This document shows positions 29,036-40,100 of a stretch of 64,000 bases of DNA, piece after piece; within the stretch, counting starts at the first letter, position 1, and each line of letters starts with the position of its first letter. The notes under the pieces are model-generated. The model ran no database searches, was not told the origin of the DNA, and saw only the letters and a program-made list of their open reading frames with translations. Position numbers and translations under genes: made by a program. The DNA is from Polystyrenella longa (lineage in GTDB: Bacteria > Planctomycetota > Planctomycetia > Planctomycetales > Planctomycetaceae), in contig NZ_CP036281.1 of the NCBI RefSeq assembly GCF_007750395.1, positions 4,487,001 to 4,551,000 on the forward strand, written 5' to 3'.

Positions 29036-31684
29036 ATGAATGGTGTCGTACGGGCGATTGTGATCGTCGCCTCTATAATTATCGTCGGCGCAATCCTTGT
29101 CTTCCCCTGGTTCAATGGTGGAGCGGACACACGTCCGCAAGTCTATTTTCTGCAGGCAACGATTGCAGCTGTGACCGTGGCCCTGCTCTGTTCGTTAATC
29201 AGTTCGAACTACCGACCCAATATACCAACGGCCGCACTCGTTCTCTTAATGGCGCTCGGTCTGGCGGGACTCCAACTGGTTCCGATGGACAATTCCCTCT
29301 GGAACGCTATCGGAAACAACACACCCGAGCTTCGTCATGAAATGACCTCCGCGCGCGGACTCCTACTGGCTGGGGAACAAGCTGAATCTTCACCACTCTC
29401 GCTCTACCCTTCCGGGACACAGCAGGATATCGCGATGCTGCTGGTGGGAATCATTTTCTTCATGCTGGGTGCGCAGTTTCTCAGTCGATTTGTCCCTTTC
29501 CGACTGTTTATGATTCTCCTGGCGTCCAACGGTGCATTGCTTGCCTGTCTCGGTTTTCTTCAGCAAATCACCTGGAATGGTAAACTCTATTGGAGCTTAC
29601 CAATTCCGCAGGGCGGAACCCCTTTTGCCGCGTTCATCTACCATAATCAGGCCGCCTCAATCTTCGCGTTTTCACTGGCAGCCTCTATCGGCTACCTCAT
29701 CGATATTCATCGTCGCAACCGAGGTATTCGCCATTACGACCGCACTCAGGGAACCGAATGGGATCCACGTAGTGGTTCCCGAACCCTGGACTCATTGCAA
29801 TATTACATCGCCGACCTTAACGGCGAACGACTGTTTGCGATTAGTGTACTGCTACTCAATATGGCGGGGTTACTATTCTCTCTCTCTCGCGGTGGTCTGC
29901 TCTGTTTTCTCATTGCGGGAATCATCGTCTGGACTTATGCCTCGTTCAAGCAAGGTCGTTCCACCTGGGTTAACGTTTTTCTCGTCGGTGGCGTATTAGT
30001 AGGGCTGCTTACCTGGGTTTCAGTTACGGACGTTGTCTCGGATCGTCTTCAGACTCTGCTGAAAACCGAGACCTTCGAACAGGAATCCCGACTTCCACAC
30101 TGGCAAGACACACTGGGCGCCGTTCAAGACTATGGAACGTACGGAACCGGCTTGGGAACCTATCGATACATCTACCATCGTTACCAGAATCACATTAACG
30201 AAGGCTGGTTTTTGCACGCGCACAACCAGTACCTCGAAGCATTAGTCGACGCCGGAATTCCGGGGCTGGCCCTAATGCTGATTATGATTTTGCTGGTTTT
30301 GTATTCATGCTGGAAGCTCTTCAACAGCGACTATTTTTACACCTATGTGGTCGCCATCGTGGGTGGGCTAGCGTTATTCTTTCAGATTTTTCACGCAGCC
30401 GTCGACTACTGCCTCTACCTGCCGGCAACGATGGTCATATTTGCATCACTCACTGGTGCTCTGGTCGGTCGAAGTGTCCGCGCGCTTGATGGTACACGCA
30501 ACATTCTGGTGGCCCTTCCATACACTAGCTGGGCCTGGCCGGTTGTTCTCGCGGGACTTCTGGGTGGAAGCCTCTGGAGTTACTCACGGATCGAATCACT
30601 CCTCGAAATGGAAACGGTCATCAAATCGTATCCGTCGGAAACAGAGTTATCGAAGATTCAACCACGAAAGATTCGGGGAATTATTTCACAACTCGAAGAT
30701 GTTCTGGTCAAACGACCGGGCGACGCCCAAGGTCATGAGGCATTAGCGGAATATTATGTCTCGCTATACCGCTTGGAGGCCCGAACCGCCCTGGCAAAAG
30801 AGTTAAAAGTAAACCTCGACGACCGAAACTTGTGGGAATGGACCTCGCCCGTCATTCTCTCCAATGTTGCCAAACAGGCTTACGTCGCCAAAAAAGAAGA
30901 CAAACTAAAAGACATTCGTGAGCAAGAAACGGTGGTTGAGTACCTCAATCCGTCGATCGATCATCTCAAAGAGTCGCTCCGGTCCTGCCCACTACTTTCG
31001 AACGTCCATTACAGGATCGATCTGCTTGGCTTCCTTGATCAGAACTGGACCTTCCAGGAGGAACACCTGACGCGAGCAGAATTACTCGGTTCCTGGAATG
31101 CAGACCTGATGTACCTCGCTGGCCAAGTTCGATTTGCTCGCGGCGACAAGACTCGGGCAGTGAAAGACTGGAACCAAAGTCTGCGGATCGACGATCGTCA
31201 TATGGAAGAGATTGTGCGAATCGCAAGCACCTGGATGACGCCCGAAGAACTCCTCAACGAATTGATTCCCAATAATCCTGAAGCGATGATGCTGATTGCC
31301 GAGCGGATGTACTCTTCTCCCAGCTCGAAAGAGACACAGGAAATTGTCTTTGAGCGCCTGACGAATTTGTTGGAAGAGCAAACCTGGCCATCCGGAACTC
31401 CAGAATACTTCAATGCGCGAATCGCCGTGATGCGCGGGCAATCTAACGAGGCGCTGGAGCTATTTACTCATGCCCTATTCCTGAATCCCAATGATCTGGA
31501 ATGGCAGTTTCAATACGCACTCGTCCTCCGCGGCGCTGGTAAGTTGCAAGAAGCCGAACGCATTCTCAGTTATTGCGTTCGTAAGGCACCGGGTCGCATC
31601 AAGTTCAGTAACTTGCTGAATCTAGTACGAGAGCAACAGAAGCAACAGGATGCCATGAAATCTAAGAATCCGTCTCGCTCCTGA
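29036..31684 (+). CDS. O-antigen ligase family membrane protein with helical-repeat C-terminus
   Basis: The 882-aa protein has about a dozen hydrophobic segments over the first 530 residues. It carries Wzy/WaaL-family features: SLSRGGLLCFLIAGI in a membrane segment and a large loop ending with HAHNQYLEALVDAGIPGL. The remaining 340 residues are soluble and helical, with TPR-like units (for example NEALELFTHALFLNPNDLEWQFQYALVLRG). The family polymerises or ligates lipid-linked glycans at the outer face of the inner membrane. A polysaccharide role is likely, but the exact reaction is not defined. No glycan cluster surrounds it; a glycosyltransferase lies 2 kb away on the other strand. Confidence 0.83.
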   Translation: MNGVVRAIVIVASIIIVGAILVFPWFNGGADTRPQVYFLQATIAAVTVALLCSLISSNYRPNIPTAALVLLMALGLAGLQLVPMDNSLWNAIGNNTPELRHEMTSARGLLLAGEQAESSPLSLYPSGTQQDIAMLLVGIIFFMLGAQFLSRFVPFRLFMILLASNGALLACLGFLQQITWNGKLYWSLPIPQGGTPFAAFIYHNQAASIFAFSLAASIGYLIDIHRRNRGIRHYDRTQGTEWDPRSGSRTLDSLQYYIADLNGERLFAISVLLLNMAGLLFSLSRGGLLCFLIAGIIVWTYASFKQGRSTWVNVFLVGGVLVGLLTWVSVTDVVSDRLQTLLKTETFEQESRLPHWQDTLGAVQDYGTYGTGLGTYRYIYHRYQNHINEGWFLHAHNQYLEALVDAGIPGLALMLIMILLVLYSCWKLFNSDYFYTYVVAIVGGLALFFQIFHAAVDYCLYLPATMVIFASLTGALVGRSVRALDGTRNILVALPYTSWAWPVVLAGLLGGSLWSYSRIESLLEMETVIKSYPSETELSKIQPRKIRGIISQLEDVLVKRPGDAQGHEALAEYYVSLYRLEARTALAKELKVNLDDRNLWEWTSPVILSNVAKQAYVAKKEDKLKDIREQETVVEYLNPSIDHLKESLRSCPLLSNVHYRIDLLGFLDQNWTFQEEHLTRAELLGSWNADLMYLAGQVRFARGDKTRAVKDWNQSLRIDDRHMEEIVRIASTWMTPEELLNELIPNNPEAMMLIAERMYSSPSSKETQEIVFERLTNLLEEQTWPSGTPEYFNARIAVMRGQSNEALELFTHALFLNPNDLEWQFQYALVLRGAGKLQEAERILSYCVRKAPGRIKFSNLLNLVREQQKQQDAMKSKNPSRS

Positions 31685-31924
31685 GTCGAGTCTTTCGTAC
31701 ACCTTTGCAGCTTATCTTCCCGCTCGGACTCTCGGTGGAAACTGAAATTCCCTTACGCGCAGACGTTTCCTCCACAAATCCCCTCCGCTACAATTTTCAC
31801 GCTATTCATTTTTATTGACAGGCCACGAAGACCTGTCTTCATCCATTTGGGTCAGGGGAACCGTCGAAAATAGTGGTCGGCGCCGTACTCGCCCCCGATC
31901 TTCCACTCATCTGTAAATTGATCA

Positions 31925-34900
31925 ATGTCGCAGATGACGACCAGGCAAGAGCTATCGCAGCTCGTGCCTCTCATTCAAGATACACCCAATTTCACAGACG
32001 TTGTCGCCGCCCTGCATCAAGGTAACAGTGGGGCAATAGACGGCGCCTGGGGTTCTTCGTCCGCGCTGTCCGCGGCAGCTCTGAGCAAAGAGTGCCAAGG
32101 CACACTTCTAGTCGTTTTGCCCCGCCTGAATGAGGTTGATGACTTCGCTCTCGACCTCGCTGGCTTCGTCAATGCCACTCCCTTTATCTTTCCCGCCTGG
32201 GAGTCCTCCCCCGCAGAACACGACGTCACTGACTCGATATTTGGTGGTCGATTGCGACTTCTGCGACAACTCGAAGACCAATCTCCATCGCTCGTTGTCA
32301 CCAGCTTAACGGCCTTAATTCAACCCGTTCCCAGCCGAGAAACGCGTCAAGCCGGGACCTGCACCCTCAGTGTTGGAGACGATCTGGATCTCGATCCATT
32401 TCTTAATTGGTTGGTAGAACAGGGTTTTCTACGAGTTGCAGCAATTACGGCTCCGGGCGAGTTCTCCCTGCATGGGGGAATTCTCGATATTTATCCCGCC
32501 GATACTGTCGAACCTCTGCGGGTCGAACTTTTTGGCGACGAAATTGAAAGCATTCGCGCCTTCGATCCGGAAACGCAGCGCAAAACGGAAGACTTGCCAT
32601 CCGCCTCATTCACGTTGATTAAGCCACTTCAAACTGAACAATCGGAAAGTGCCGAGAGCCAGAAAGACAAATCGTCGGTCCGACCTGCTTCGATCCTGGA
32701 AGGGAGTCTATTTGATTCCCTTCCAGAGAAGTCTTGGGTCGTCTTCGTAGAGTTGGAAGACGCGATTAGTGAAGCACGACACTACCTCACCCGCCTGGAT
32801 GACCCCCGCGGCCTGTTCAGTGTCGAAGCGACATTGGAACGGGCAACTTCCTCTCCCTCCGTAACGATTGCCCGTATTTCGGCTGACAGTTATGAAACAT
32901 CCTGCCACCTGCAGGTCGAATCGATCGAACGATTCGGCGGTCCGCGCAGCGAAGTTCTCCTGGAACTTGCATCGATCACCGACAAAACCGAACGCGTTTT
33001 GATTGCCTGTCACAATGAAGGTGAACAGGAGAGGTTGACTGAATTACTGGAAGAGTCCGAACTGACATTCGGTCAAGGAATTACTCTTTGTCTCGGTCGC
33101 ATCCAGCATGGCTTCCGGCTCGTTCGAAATCGGTTAATTGTCCTCAGTGATCATGAGTTGTTTGGAAGGTCTGACCTCCACCGAGGCAAGCAGAAACGTC
33201 GCTGGGAATCACGAGCGATCGACAGCTTTCTTGATCTCAAAGAAGGCGATCTTGTCGTCCATCTGGCTAACGGAATCGGACGCTTTCGCGGGATCCACCA
33301 GCTCGATAAAGAGGGTCAAGTCGAAGAACATTTGCAGTTAGAGTTTCGGGACAACGTAAAAGTTTACGTACCCGTATCGCTGATTCACCTCGTTCAGAAA
33401 TATGTCGGTAGTGCAAAGGTCTCCCCTAAACTTTCCAAACTGGGAACGACCAGTTGGAACCGTAAAAAAGAACAAGTCACCCAAGCCGTCACAGACCTGG
33501 CCAGCGATATGCTTCGTATGCAGGCGTTGCGCACCAACCAAACCGGTTTTGAATTTCCTCCGGACAGTCACTATCAGAAAGAGTTTGAAGCCCTTTTTCC
33601 CTATGAGGAAACTCCCGACCAACTGACCTCCATCGTCGAGGTCAAGCATGATATGCGATCGCCGCAACCCATGGACCGTTTGATATGCGGTGACGTGGGA
33701 TATGGCAAAACTGAAATTGCGATGCGAGCTGCATTTAAAGCGATCGATGCTGGAAAACAGGTAGCGATGCTCGTACCCACGACTGTCCTTGCGGAGCAGC
33801 ATTTTCGTTCCTTCTCGGAACGTATGGCCGAGTTTCCCGTCACACTGGAAGTCATTTCCCGATTTCGGACCAAACGACAACAGCGCGACATTCTGGAGAG
33901 GCTTGCACGTGGCCAGGTCGATATGATCATCGGCACGCATCGTCTGGTGCAGAAGGATGTTCGTATCAAAAATCTTGGTTTGATTATCGTCGATGAAGAA
34001 CAGCGATTCGGTGTCGAACATAAAGAGATGCTGAAGCAACTTCGGCTGGCGGTGGATGTACTCACCTTAAGTGCGACGCCTATTCCGCGAACATTGCACA
34101 TGTCACTTCTTGGTATCCGTGACATTTCTAACCTGACTACCCCACCGCCCGACCGACAGGCAATTGAAACGCGTATTTCCCGATTCGATCCCGAATTGAT
34201 CCGGTCAGCAATAGTGCGTGAACTGAACCGAGGAGGCCAGGTTTATTTCGTTCACAATCGGGTAAAAGATATCCACACGATTGCCGACCGCCTGCTATCC
34301 ATCGTCCCAGAAGCCCGGATCGGAATCGGTCACGGTCAGATGAAGGGTGACGAACTCGAAGAAGTCATGTTGGACTTCGTGAACCATAAGATCGACATTC
34401 TGCTCAGCACGACGATCATCGAAAGCGGCGTTGATATTCCCAACGCCAATACGATGTTTATTCATCAAGCCGGCAATTACGGACTGGCAGACATGCATCA
34501 GTTGCGCGGTCGGGTAGGAAGATATAAACATCGCGCCTACTGCTACTTGCTGTTGGAAGAAGGCAAGATCCTCACGACCACTTCCGCTAAACGATTGAAG
34601 GCAATCGAAGAATACAGCGAATTGGGTGCCGGATTCAAGATCGCCATGCGCGACTTGGAGATTCGAGGTGCGGGCAACATTATCGGGACGGAGCAATCGG
34701 GACATATCGCTTCGGTTGGATACGAGTTGTATTGCCAGTTGCTGGAGAATGCTGTTCGGCATATTCGCAACGAACCGGTGCGAGAACATCGTCACGTTAA
34801 CATCGACCTCCCTGTCTCTGCCTACCTGGAAAACTCTTACATTCCACCTGGTCGCCCGAAGATCGAAGTCTATCGTAAACTATCAATGGTCCAGACTCTT

Positions 34901-35206
34901 GAGGAACTGGAGCAATTGCAGGAAGAAATTCGTGATCGCTTTGGTCCATTGACGGAAAGTACCCACCGGCTGTTCGAGTTGAAGCATCTTGAAGTCCTGG
35001 CACGACAATGGGACATCGGTAGTATCTATTTGGAGCAGAGGTTCGCTGTATTTAAGTACAAGCATGCCATTAAGATAGAACAATTAAAAGAACGACACGG
35101 CCGAACATTCCGTGTTGCCGATCGTAACACGGCTTACTGGGTGTTAAGCGATCGGAATCTCACGGAAGAGGCTCTCCTGCAAGAGTTAAAATCGGTGTTG
35201 CAGTAA
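31925..35206 (+). CDS. mfd: Transcription-repair coupling factor Mfd
   Basis: Mfd removes stalled RNA polymerase from DNA lesions and recruits UvrA. The 1093-aa protein has the UvrB-like N-terminal half (GEFSLHGGILDIYPAD) and the CarD-like RNA-polymerase-interaction domain around 437-500 (GDLVVHLANGIGRFRGI). The translocase part has Walker A GDVGYGKTE near 588 and the DEEQ box near 688. Motif VI is RLRGRVGRYKH-like (QLRGRVGRYKHRAYCY), and the C-terminal TRCF domain closes the protein. Length is slightly shorter than the 1148-aa E. coli protein. It is flanked by 231-240-nt gaps and is probably its own unit. Confidence 0.96.
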   Translation: MSQMTTRQELSQLVPLIQDTPNFTDVVAALHQGNSGAIDGAWGSSSALSAAALSKECQGTLLVVLPRLNEVDDFALDLAGFVNATPFIFPAWESSPAEHDVTDSIFGGRLRLLRQLEDQSPSLVVTSLTALIQPVPSRETRQAGTCTLSVGDDLDLDPFLNWLVEQGFLRVAAITAPGEFSLHGGILDIYPADTVEPLRVELFGDEIESIRAFDPETQRKTEDLPSASFTLIKPLQTEQSESAESQKDKSSVRPASILEGSLFDSLPEKSWVVFVELEDAISEARHYLTRLDDPRGLFSVEATLERATSSPSVTIARISADSYETSCHLQVESIERFGGPRSEVLLELASITDKTERVLIACHNEGEQERLTELLEESELTFGQGITLCLGRIQHGFRLVRNRLIVLSDHELFGRSDLHRGKQKRRWESRAIDSFLDLKEGDLVVHLANGIGRFRGIHQLDKEGQVEEHLQLEFRDNVKVYVPVSLIHLVQKYVGSAKVSPKLSKLGTTSWNRKKEQVTQAVTDLASDMLRMQALRTNQTGFEFPPDSHYQKEFEALFPYEETPDQLTSIVEVKHDMRSPQPMDRLICGDVGYGKTEIAMRAAFKAIDAGKQVAMLVPTTVLAEQHFRSFSERMAEFPVTLEVISRFRTKRQQRDILERLARGQVDMIIGTHRLVQKDVRIKNLGLIIVDEEQRFGVEHKEMLKQLRLAVDVLTLSATPIPRTLHMSLLGIRDISNLTTPPPDRQAIETRISRFDPELIRSAIVRELNRGGQVYFVHNRVKDIHTIADRLLSIVPEARIGIGHGQMKGDELEEVMLDFVNHKIDILLSTTIIESGVDIPNANTMFIHQAGNYGLADMHQLRGRVGRYKHRAYCYLLLEEGKILTTTSAKRLKAIEEYSELGAGFKIAMRDLEIRGAGNIIGTEQSGHIASVGYELYCQLLENAVRHIRNEPVREHRHVNIDLPVSAYLENSYIPPGRPKIEVYRKLSMVQTLEELEQLQEEIRDRFGPLTESTHRLFELKHLEVLARQWDIGSIYLEQRFAVFKYKHAIKIEQLKERHGRTFRVADRNTAYWVLSDRNLTEEALLQELKSVLQ

Positions 35207-35437
35207 ATCCGCCCTTCCTCCTATACTCCGCCGCCTTATAAGCTGTCTGCCGGTCCATCGGGCTCTGTTTTTTAAGTCAGGATGACTTTATTTGCCCATT
35301 TTGGACCTGTTCAGGTGAGTTCAGGATGAACCACCGGGATAACTCCCATGCGGTTTCTCTGGACAGAACCTTAGACGATTCAAGCACCTTCTCTCCATTC
35401 CCAGTTCTGGTGCCCTTGTAATGATTCGACGAGTTCT

Positions 35438-36712
35438 GTGACCCAGCATTCATCTAATATAATCCGCCACTACCAAACCGTTATCGGTCAGACTTTTCTG
35501 CTGATCGCCGTTTTGGGGTTCGCCGGATGTGAAACGTTTAGCAAAGTCAAGGTCGACAACCCCGTTCTGGGGCCGCCGCCACCTCGACTTACCGCCAACG
35601 ACGAGGAGACTCCGTCGGACGCTCCCACGGTGACATCGCTAGACGAACATCAAACCGACATTCGTCTCGCTACGACGAGCTCCGATATTGTTGACAAAGT
35701 GACCGAGGATTCTCAGGTGGTCGCAACCGTCAACGGAGAACCGATCTTTGCCGCCGATCTACTGGAACCTTTCCAGGGGGGACTTCAGAAAGCTCAAGAA
35801 GCCGTAGAGCAAGGAAAGTTTCCAGCGGAAGTTCTCGAAAAGCAAAAATATGAGTTGATGGCGAAAAGCGTTGATGGTGCTATCGAGCGAAAACTGTTGG
35901 AACAGGGTTTGAAAAAGACCCTGAAAAAAGAACAGCGAGACATGATCGAAGTCTTCCTGGATCAGTATTTCCAACAGGAAGCTCAACGCATGATGGCGAA
36001 AGACGGAATACAGACGATGCACGAATTCGATGAGCATCTTAAACAGAACGGTTATTCATTGTCTGCCCTGCGTAGTAGTTTTGAAGGCCGCATTATGGCT
36101 CAGGAATACCTGCGTGCAAAACGGGGCGACACGCCGAAATTGACACGAGAACAACTCATGTCTCATTACGAAAAGAACATCAGCGAATATACCAATCCCG
36201 AACGAGTGAAATGGCAATTCCTGTTAGTTGAATACAAGAAACATGGTGGACGCCAAGGGGCTTATGCGGTGTTAAACAAAGCCGTTCAGGAACTTAAAGA
36301 AGGTGCCGACTTTACCGAAGTGGTGAAAAAATATTCTGACAGTGCGACTCGTCATGATGGAGGAATGTGGGCCAATGGAGATTGGACGACTCCAGGCAGT
36401 TTGAGTGACGAGAAAGTAGAAAAAGCACTCTTTGAAATGCCAGTGGGCAGCATCAGCAGCCCCTTTGAATCAGATACCGAATTCAAATTGATCAAAGTTG
36501 TCGAGCGGCAGGATTCCACAGTCACTCCCTTTGATAAGGTCCAAAACCAAATCGAGACATCGATCGTCAAGAATGGCCAGGACGAAGCCACTAAAAAGGT
36601 AATGGACGAGTTGTACGAGACTGCTGTAATCGAAAGCATCTTCGACCAAAAGGAAGAAGTCGTTGCTCCGGTTATGAGTGAAGCGAATCCATTTTCCACA
36701 GACGGTTTTTAA
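35438..36712 (+). CDS. Peptidyl-prolyl cis-trans isomerase, SurA/PpiC type, lipoprotein
   Basis: The 424-aa protein begins with a signal peptide and a lipobox-like FAGC. A proline-rich linker, a SurA-N-like helical chaperone region (about 90-230) and a parvulin domain follow (about 250-350). The parvulin motifs include YSDSATRHDGGMWANGDW and FEMPVGSISSPFESD. It should help fold outer-membrane or secreted proteins in the periplasm. The start is GTG 35438; no in-frame ATG gives the signal peptide. The next gene downstream is a secretin, a plausible client, but a 422-nt gap separates them. Confidence 0.86.
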   Translation: MTQHSSNIIRHYQTVIGQTFLLIAVLGFAGCETFSKVKVDNPVLGPPPPRLTANDEETPSDAPTVTSLDEHQTDIRLATTSSDIVDKVTEDSQVVATVNGEPIFAADLLEPFQGGLQKAQEAVEQGKFPAEVLEKQKYELMAKSVDGAIERKLLEQGLKKTLKKEQRDMIEVFLDQYFQQEAQRMMAKDGIQTMHEFDEHLKQNGYSLSALRSSFEGRIMAQEYLRAKRGDTPKLTREQLMSHYEKNISEYTNPERVKWQFLLVEYKKHGGRQGAYAVLNKAVQELKEGADFTEVVKKYSDSATRHDGGMWANGDWTTPGSLSDEKVEKALFEMPVGSISSPFESDTEFKLIKVVERQDSTVTPFDKVQNQIETSIVKNGQDEATKKVMDELYETAVIESIFDQKEEVVAPVMSEANPFSTDGF

Positions 36713-37134
36713 TATGGCAACGGACAATCCTTCGGCAGTAACTGCCGATGAAAAAAATAACTTCGTATTCTAAGTATTTTTTGAATCATCTGACTGAGAA
36801 ACATCTTGACCTGTTTCACCGATTTAAATTATCAACCCGAACACTCTCCAGAAGCCTGATCAAAACAAATTGTTACTTCTGAAACCTGTCTGCCCTGGTG
36901 GACGGAAGACGAAATTCAATTCGACCTGATCAAGGCCTCTCTCTCAAAACTAAACAATACCAGACAATCAAGACAATCGAGTTTGATGAAGGATCATCAA
37001 GTCCGTGCGTCGCAACTTCATCCTGTCGCCAGCACAGTTCTGCGTAAGAACCTGCTGACTCCGGACGCGATGAGGTCCACTTGTATGATTGTGAAGGCAG
37101 CATTTCTAAGTATTTTTAAGGGAAGATCTCCAAA
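36713..37134. other. Long leader region before the secretin gene
   Basis: This 422-nt gap has no recognised gene. A 50-codon frame (ATG 36986 to TGA 37136-37138) ends in an ATGA overlap with the secretin start, but has no clear ribosome-binding site. The 14-mer TTCTAAGTATTTTT occurs twice in direct orientation (36768-36781 and 37104-37117). A short dyad TCGGCAGT/ACTGCCGA (36732-36748) lacks a T tail and is not called a terminator. Confidence 0.4.
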
Positions 37135-40100
37135 ATGAGCTCTCAGGGACCCAAGATGGATCTGAAGTTGTTCAGAGTCATTGGAGCAACCGCCTGTGCA
37201 ACTGTCGCGGCCGCCTCCTTATGGCTACTCTATCCGAACGATGCCGTAGAAACTGTGCGTGCATCAGAAGCCCGCGGACAGGTCAGTGCATCGCAATATT
37301 CCAAGCAAAGCATTTCCGCAACGCGATACCTGACTTTAGGTAAAGAGCATCTGCGGGCAGGTCGCCAACCGGCGGCTGTCCGGGCTTTCCGGGCCGCTCT
37401 CGCTAATGCCTCTGAACTGACCATGCAGGAGCGTAACGAAGCGCGACAATTCCTGAGTCAGCTCGACCCGACCTCAACTAAAGTGAGCAGTCAGGTCAGC
37501 GAGGAAATGCAAATTCCCGCTCAGGCTGCCAAAACAGTCGAAGCCATCAAAGTTGATGACCTGATGACTCGAGCCAAGCTGGCATTGCAACAGGGCGAAC
37601 GAAAAGACGCCCAACAACTTGCTGCCGAAGCTCAGAATCTGGTCGAATCGCACAATGTTGAGCTCTCACCAATCGCGGAGAAACCGGTCGATTTCCTGAG
37701 TGACCTCGCCTCTGGCAAGACAACCGTACGCGGACAGTCACCGGAAGAGGAAGAGAACCCCTTCCAGCTGGTAGATGAATCTGACACGGCTGATGCGACC
37801 TCGTCTTTGAAAGAGAAAGCTCAATCGCTCCTCAACGATGCGGAAGCAGACTTGAAAGCGGGCTTTTACGCTCAAGCACGAAAAAAAGCATTGCAAGCCA
37901 GCGAACTTCATTCCGACTGGAACCTGTTCGAAAACAGCCCACAAGCGATCATTCGCGAACTGGACCGACTCTCGGGTGGAAAGACTCTCTCCAGCGAATC
38001 AGCAGTCACTGCTAATGCTGATGTGACTGAAACTAAGAAGAAAGTAGTTGAACTGCTTCTTGAAGCTCGCTTGGCTATTCAGGCTGGCAAGCTTGATGTT
38101 GCACGAGAGAAAGCAATTGCTGCTCAACAATACAAAGTTTCCTTCAGTAAATACGACGACCGACCGGACCTGCTCCTGGGCGATATCAATCGACTCGAAA
38201 CGAGCAAAGGCTTTAACGCCTTCAACCCAAATCCGGCAGACAGCCAGGCACTGCAAAACAGCTCGAAATATCTGGCTGCACGCAAACTCCTGACTGACGC
38301 TCGCGAATTACTGATTGTCAACAACCTTACCGAAGCCAAAGCGAAAGCACTGGAAGCGGAAGGACTGGATGTTGTTTATGAAATTAACGATGACCGTCCC
38401 GATGCTGTCCTGCTCGAAATCAATCGTCGTATGGCACGGCTGAATGGACAGGAAGGAGCACCTTCTCTTTCCGCCAGCCAGTTTGGTCAACTCGACGAAA
38501 TGGCAAACGCCCTGGCATCGAAAACGGCTAAACAACAAGATCAGCAGAACAACGCTGACACAGGTATGGAACGATCAGCTCAAGGTGAAGTCGCCATTTC
38601 TCAAATCCAGCAGATTGGATACGAAGAAGTTGCGGCCAACGAAGGCACTAACCCCTTCGCACCTATCGAAACAGCCGCACAGGAAATCAACACTGTTGTT
38701 CCTGATGGTTTAACAGCAACCCAGTGGTTCGACCATGGGGTCAAACTGATGCAAAGCAATCAACGCGACGAAGCCTACAAGGCCTTCGTCAAAGCTCATC
38801 AGTCTGGCGATCAACTCGATACCTTCCGTGCTCGTAACCTTTCTGAACTGCTGCAGGCAACTGCACCGCGAAAAGGAAATGGAATCGAACTGACCACAGC
38901 GACTCAGGACTTCAGTGCCGAGCCAGCTCCTCTCGATCTGGCAGCACAGGAAGAAGTCGTTCGCTTCGATCGCTTGCGAACTGAAGTGATGAACGCAACC
39001 TTCCGTGCCGATCGTCTGACCGAGAAAGACCCGGAGAAAGCTCTGGATATCATCGACCGCGCCATGTCGACTGTCGAAGGTTCTCAACTTGCAGAAAATA
39101 TGTCGAGTCCGTTGATCAAACAGCTGACTGCTTCCCGCGTTCAGGTGGAGCAGTACCAGAAACGGATGGCTCCGATCCTGGAACAGGAAAAACGGAATAG
39201 GGATGTAGAAGAAACAATTAAAACAGAGATCGATACATCCGTCCGTATTGAACAGGAAATCGGCTCTCTCGTTGAAGACTACAACAAGTTGATGAAACAG
39301 GGACATTACGCTGACGCAGAACGTGTGGCTAAAGAAGTTCGTGCTCTCGACCCGGCCAACCCGGTTGGAGTCAGCATGTTCTGGAAAGCCCGCATCACTC
39401 GTCGCAACTCCGATATTGAAGACCTGAAAGAACGCAAAGAAGACGCCTTCGTGGCAACTCTATGGGAAGTTGAAGAAGCGGCTGTACCACACAGTGGTTC
39501 TCCCTTCCAATACGGTGAAATTCAGGAGTGGAAAGATCTGACCGAGCGACGTAAACATATGCGTTCGGATGGACGTCACCGCACCATGCGGGAAATTCAG
39601 ATTGACGAAAGTCTGCATGACCGAATCTCACTGAACTTTGAACAGGCTCCTATCTCGGAAGTCTTCGAACATATCGAAAAGATTACCGCGATCAACATCT
39701 GGCTCGATACCAAAGCGATGACCGATGCAGGTGTCGAATTGTCGACTCCGATCACAATCAAAGTAGATGGTATTCAGTTACGAAGTGCTCTGTCACTGAT
39801 GCTGGAACAACTCGGCCTGGCCTACATGATCGATCACGAAGTTCTCAAGATCACTTCGATTGAAAAACAAAAAGGGGACATGCGGTCGGTACCTTACGAC
39901 GTGGCTGATCTGGTTATGCCGCTGAATCCGGAAGCCTACAACCCGAACTTAGGAAAAAGCCCGTTCGCAGGCGTCAACGACGGCATCGACAGCTATAACT
40001 TCAGCGTCAATGGTTCGTCGGGTGGCAATAACATGGCCAGCGTCCCGAACGTATTTACTGGAAATGGTTTTGGCGGAGCGGGAGCAAAATCCCAATCAGT

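Noticed and set aside
36732-36748. Hairpin TCGGCAGT/ACTGCCGA as a terminator of the isomerase gene
   Set aside because: It is followed by an A run rather than a T run on the plus strand, so it does not fit an intrinsic terminator.
38710-39306. 198-codon frame antisense to the secretin gene
   Set aside because: It is a shadow frame without motifs.
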